Assembly: GCA_047606825.1 (NCBI GenBank)
Contig: JASGDY010000114.1
Coordinates: 1-24,369, forward strand
Length of the DNA stretch: 24,369 nucleotides
Direction of reading: 5' to 3'
Source: Rhizosphaericola sp047606825
GTDB taxonomy: Bacteria; Bacteroidota; Bacteroidia; Chitinophagales; Chitinophagaceae
In this document: positions 23,095 to 24,369 of the stretch, piece after piece
How positions within the stretch are numbered: the first letter of the stretch is position 1
How the letters are laid out: each line of letters opens with the position of its first letter
Made by a program: the position numbers and the translations under genes
Notes under the pieces: generated by a model
Database searches by the model: none
What the model was told of the DNA's origin: nothing
The model's input: only the letters and a program-made list of their open reading frames with translations

Positions 23095-23574
23095 TTAAAT
23101 GGTTAAGTCGTTTTCTGATTTCATGTCTACTGCATTTTGCAACAATTTTTCAAATATTGCCGCCGCCGTTGCGACGACGACAGTAACCAAAGTAGTTGCA
23201 ACACTCATTGCAAGAAAACCTGCCGGGTCGTCGTCCTTACAATGGAAAAGCTTGATATAGATTCCTGCCGCTACAATTAAAACACTTAGCACGATGGCAC
23301 AATATTTTATACTCTTCAAAACCCTGACAGCTTTTGGCGAGAACACGTTGTTTTGTCCGATATAGCCGAGCAGCCTTAACACTTTGTAGAGCCCGACAAA
23401 AAAAGCGACGGATGCCGCATATCCATACAAAATAAACGGGTCGGCGTAAATATGGAACAAGTCCAGGTTTTTGGCTCGTCCCTCTGTCAATGGAAATCTA
23501 ATCAAAACGGCAAGTGCGGCAATGCCGATAAGCACGATGACGGACTGAAGAAATGTTATTGAATTTTTTTTCAT
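23095..23574 (-). CDS. DUF2975 family membrane protein
   Basis: This intact 159-residue protein has four membrane helices: about 9-26, 45-68, 88-108 and 122-142. Family landmarks include FHIYADPFILYGYAASVAFF, LLGYIGQNNVFSPKAVRVLK, SIKYCAIVLSVLIVAAGIY, HCKDDDPAGFLAMS, and the closing IFEKLLQNAVDMKSENDLTI. DUF2975 proteins are small integral membrane proteins of unknown function almost always encoded beside a short Xre regulator, as here. It follows the frameshifted DUF2975 gene by 15 bases. Confidence 0.9.
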   Translation of the reverse strand: MKKNSITFLQSVIVLIGIAALAVLIRFPLTEGRAKNLDLFHIYADPFILYGYAASVAFFVGLYKVLRLLGYIGQNNVFSPKAVRVLKSIKYCAIVLSVLIVAAGIYIKLFHCKDDDPAGFLAMSVATTLVTVVVATAAAIFEKLLQNAVDMKSENDLTI

Positions 23575-23589
23575 CTGTATATTTTTTTA

Positions 23590-24128
23590 TTATACCGTTA
23601 AATCATTTTCATTCTGCAGTTCAATTCCTTTTTTGAATATCACCGCAATGATATAGATAACCGCCGACATTAGAATAAATGCCTGGCTATCTGACCAGAA
23701 TCGATTGAGATTGTCTATTTTGTAACCGTGGCGATGATAGACATTTTCGACCGTTTTTCGAGCTATATAACTTAGAATGCCAATTGCAAATGTATAGTAT
23801 CCGAGTCGAGAAATCTGTTTGGAAACAAAACCATTGAAGGGATTGGACAAATCCAATTTGTGCATCAACCTGATGACAATATAGAATAGATGTGCCTTCA
23901 AAAAAGCAATGACCAATGCAAACGAGTATATCGCATAAAACGCCCATCTGCTCTGGCTGTACAGTCCGGTTAAGTTTAATTTCTGGTAAAGGTTTGGCAC
24001 CAGTTCTGGTTTATAGATACTGCAAATAAAATTGACAACCAAGCCTCCGGCATGATGCTCATGCCGACGAAAATAAACCAAGCTACAATGAAAAGGGCTT
24101 TAAATACGAAGTTGCTTCTTTTGGACAT
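23590..24128 (-). pseudogene. DUF2975 family membrane protein with a one-base frameshift
   Basis: Reading from ATG 24126-24128 gives MSKRSNFVFKALFIVAWFIF then VGMSI, the normal N-terminus of this family. The normal continuation AGGLVVNFICSIYKPELVPN lies in the next frame. The switch falls at about 24053-24060, where ATC-AT-GCC-GGA is one base short (paralogues have 'CIEAGG' here). The whole span is 539 bases, one less than 180 codons. The rest, to LQNENDLTV, is intact with four helices. The lost base is either a real mutation or a sequencing error. An alternative TTG start at 24081 would give 163 residues with an atypical basic N-terminus (MVYFRRHEHH) and no first helix. Confidence 0.8.
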
Positions 24129-24129
24129 A

Positions 24130-24182
24130 GTGCAAAGTTTTTAATTATTGCACAAAAATAATAATTATTTATTGAAAAACAA
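24130..24182 (-). promoter_or_regulatory. Promoter and inverted repeat of the DUF2975/Xre operon
   Basis: On the minus strand TTG (24182-24180), 19 bases, then TATTTTTG (24160-24153) matches the Bacteroidota consensus. Immediately downstream an inverted repeat, GTGCAA (24130-24135) and TTGCAC (24148-24153), touches the -7 box and covers the expected start site. It is a fitting operator for the operon's own Xre regulator. Confidence 0.6.
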
Positions 24183-24369
24183 TAAATATAAATTAAATAT
24201 CAAAAAATGTTTTTCTTGCTAGATTTTGATTTTTGCCTTTTAATACTATTTATAAATATTATATAGTCCAATAAATATCTTTAAAGATATAAGGGAATGC
24301 ACAAGTAGCCATTACCTGTTTAGCCGTGAGGGACTGTGTAATTTCGGTTATAAAATCAGAGACTTGCGC
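24183..24369. other. AT-rich right edge, no supported gene
   Basis: Mostly A/T. It contains the perfect 16-bp palindrome ATATCTTTAAAGATAT (24275-24290). The outer 100 bases have a minus-strand frame open from the edge to about 24265 (36 codons, including AKQVMATCAFPYIFKDIYWT). It could be the end of a gene beyond the window, but nothing in it is recognisable. Confidence 0.3.

Overview
The window comes from a member of the Bacteroidota, most likely a Chitinophagales or Sphingobacteriales type. Three things point there. Promoters fit the phylum's TTTG/TTG-N19..23-TAnnTTTG pattern. The order prs-rplY-pth is typical. The protein set is also characteristic: carboxypeptidase-regulatory-domain TonB receptors, PepSY membrane proteins, an SPFH + Arc pair, and DUF2975 proteins with a small HTH regulator. 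It is a chromosomal segment of housekeeping genes next to an iron-uptake neighbourhood. No insertion sequence, phage, tRNA, rRNA or CRISPR array was seen.

Layout. 1-95: 5' end of a GrpB-family gene running off the left edge. 96-587: non-coding, with a nested inverted-repeat element. 588-2819: a FUSC-family membrane protein. 3020-5595 (minus strand): pth, rplY and prs, with a 438-base gap between pth and rplY that holds a possible plus-strand structured RNA ending in its own terminator. 5754-5876: a possible 40-residue ORF. 5997-7076: SPFH membrane protein and Arc-like protein, one operon with a palindrome over its promoter. 7384-9958: secreted alpha-amino-acid-ester-hydrolase-type enzyme, then a nucleosidase.

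10020-17574 is an iron/siderophore block on the minus strand, interrupted only by a plus-strand deoxyhypusine-synthase-family gene (12712-13689). It holds two parallel units. In one, an intact TonB siderophore receptor (15220-17574) is followed by a PepSY membrane protein (13958-15154). In the other, an internally deleted receptor remnant (12254-12443) is followed by a small membrane protein (11816-12232) and a second PepSY protein (10020-11534). Both receptor start codons are preceded, at exactly the same distance, by a nearly identical tandem direct repeat of 21-bp period. The two units therefore appear to answer to the same activator, and one has lost its receptor while keeping its promoter and downstream genes.

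17771-18319 encodes 3-methyladenine DNA glycosylase I. 18320-19005 is intergenic and rich in palindromic repeats. 19006-21216 is a third TonB receptor with a strong promoter. 21344-22855 is a three-gene operon (periplasmic TPR-like protein, membrane protein, winged-helix regulator). It converges on an operon of a Cro/CI regulator and two DUF2975 membrane proteins, the first of which carries a single-base frameshift (23590-24128). The right edge is AT-rich with no gene I can support.
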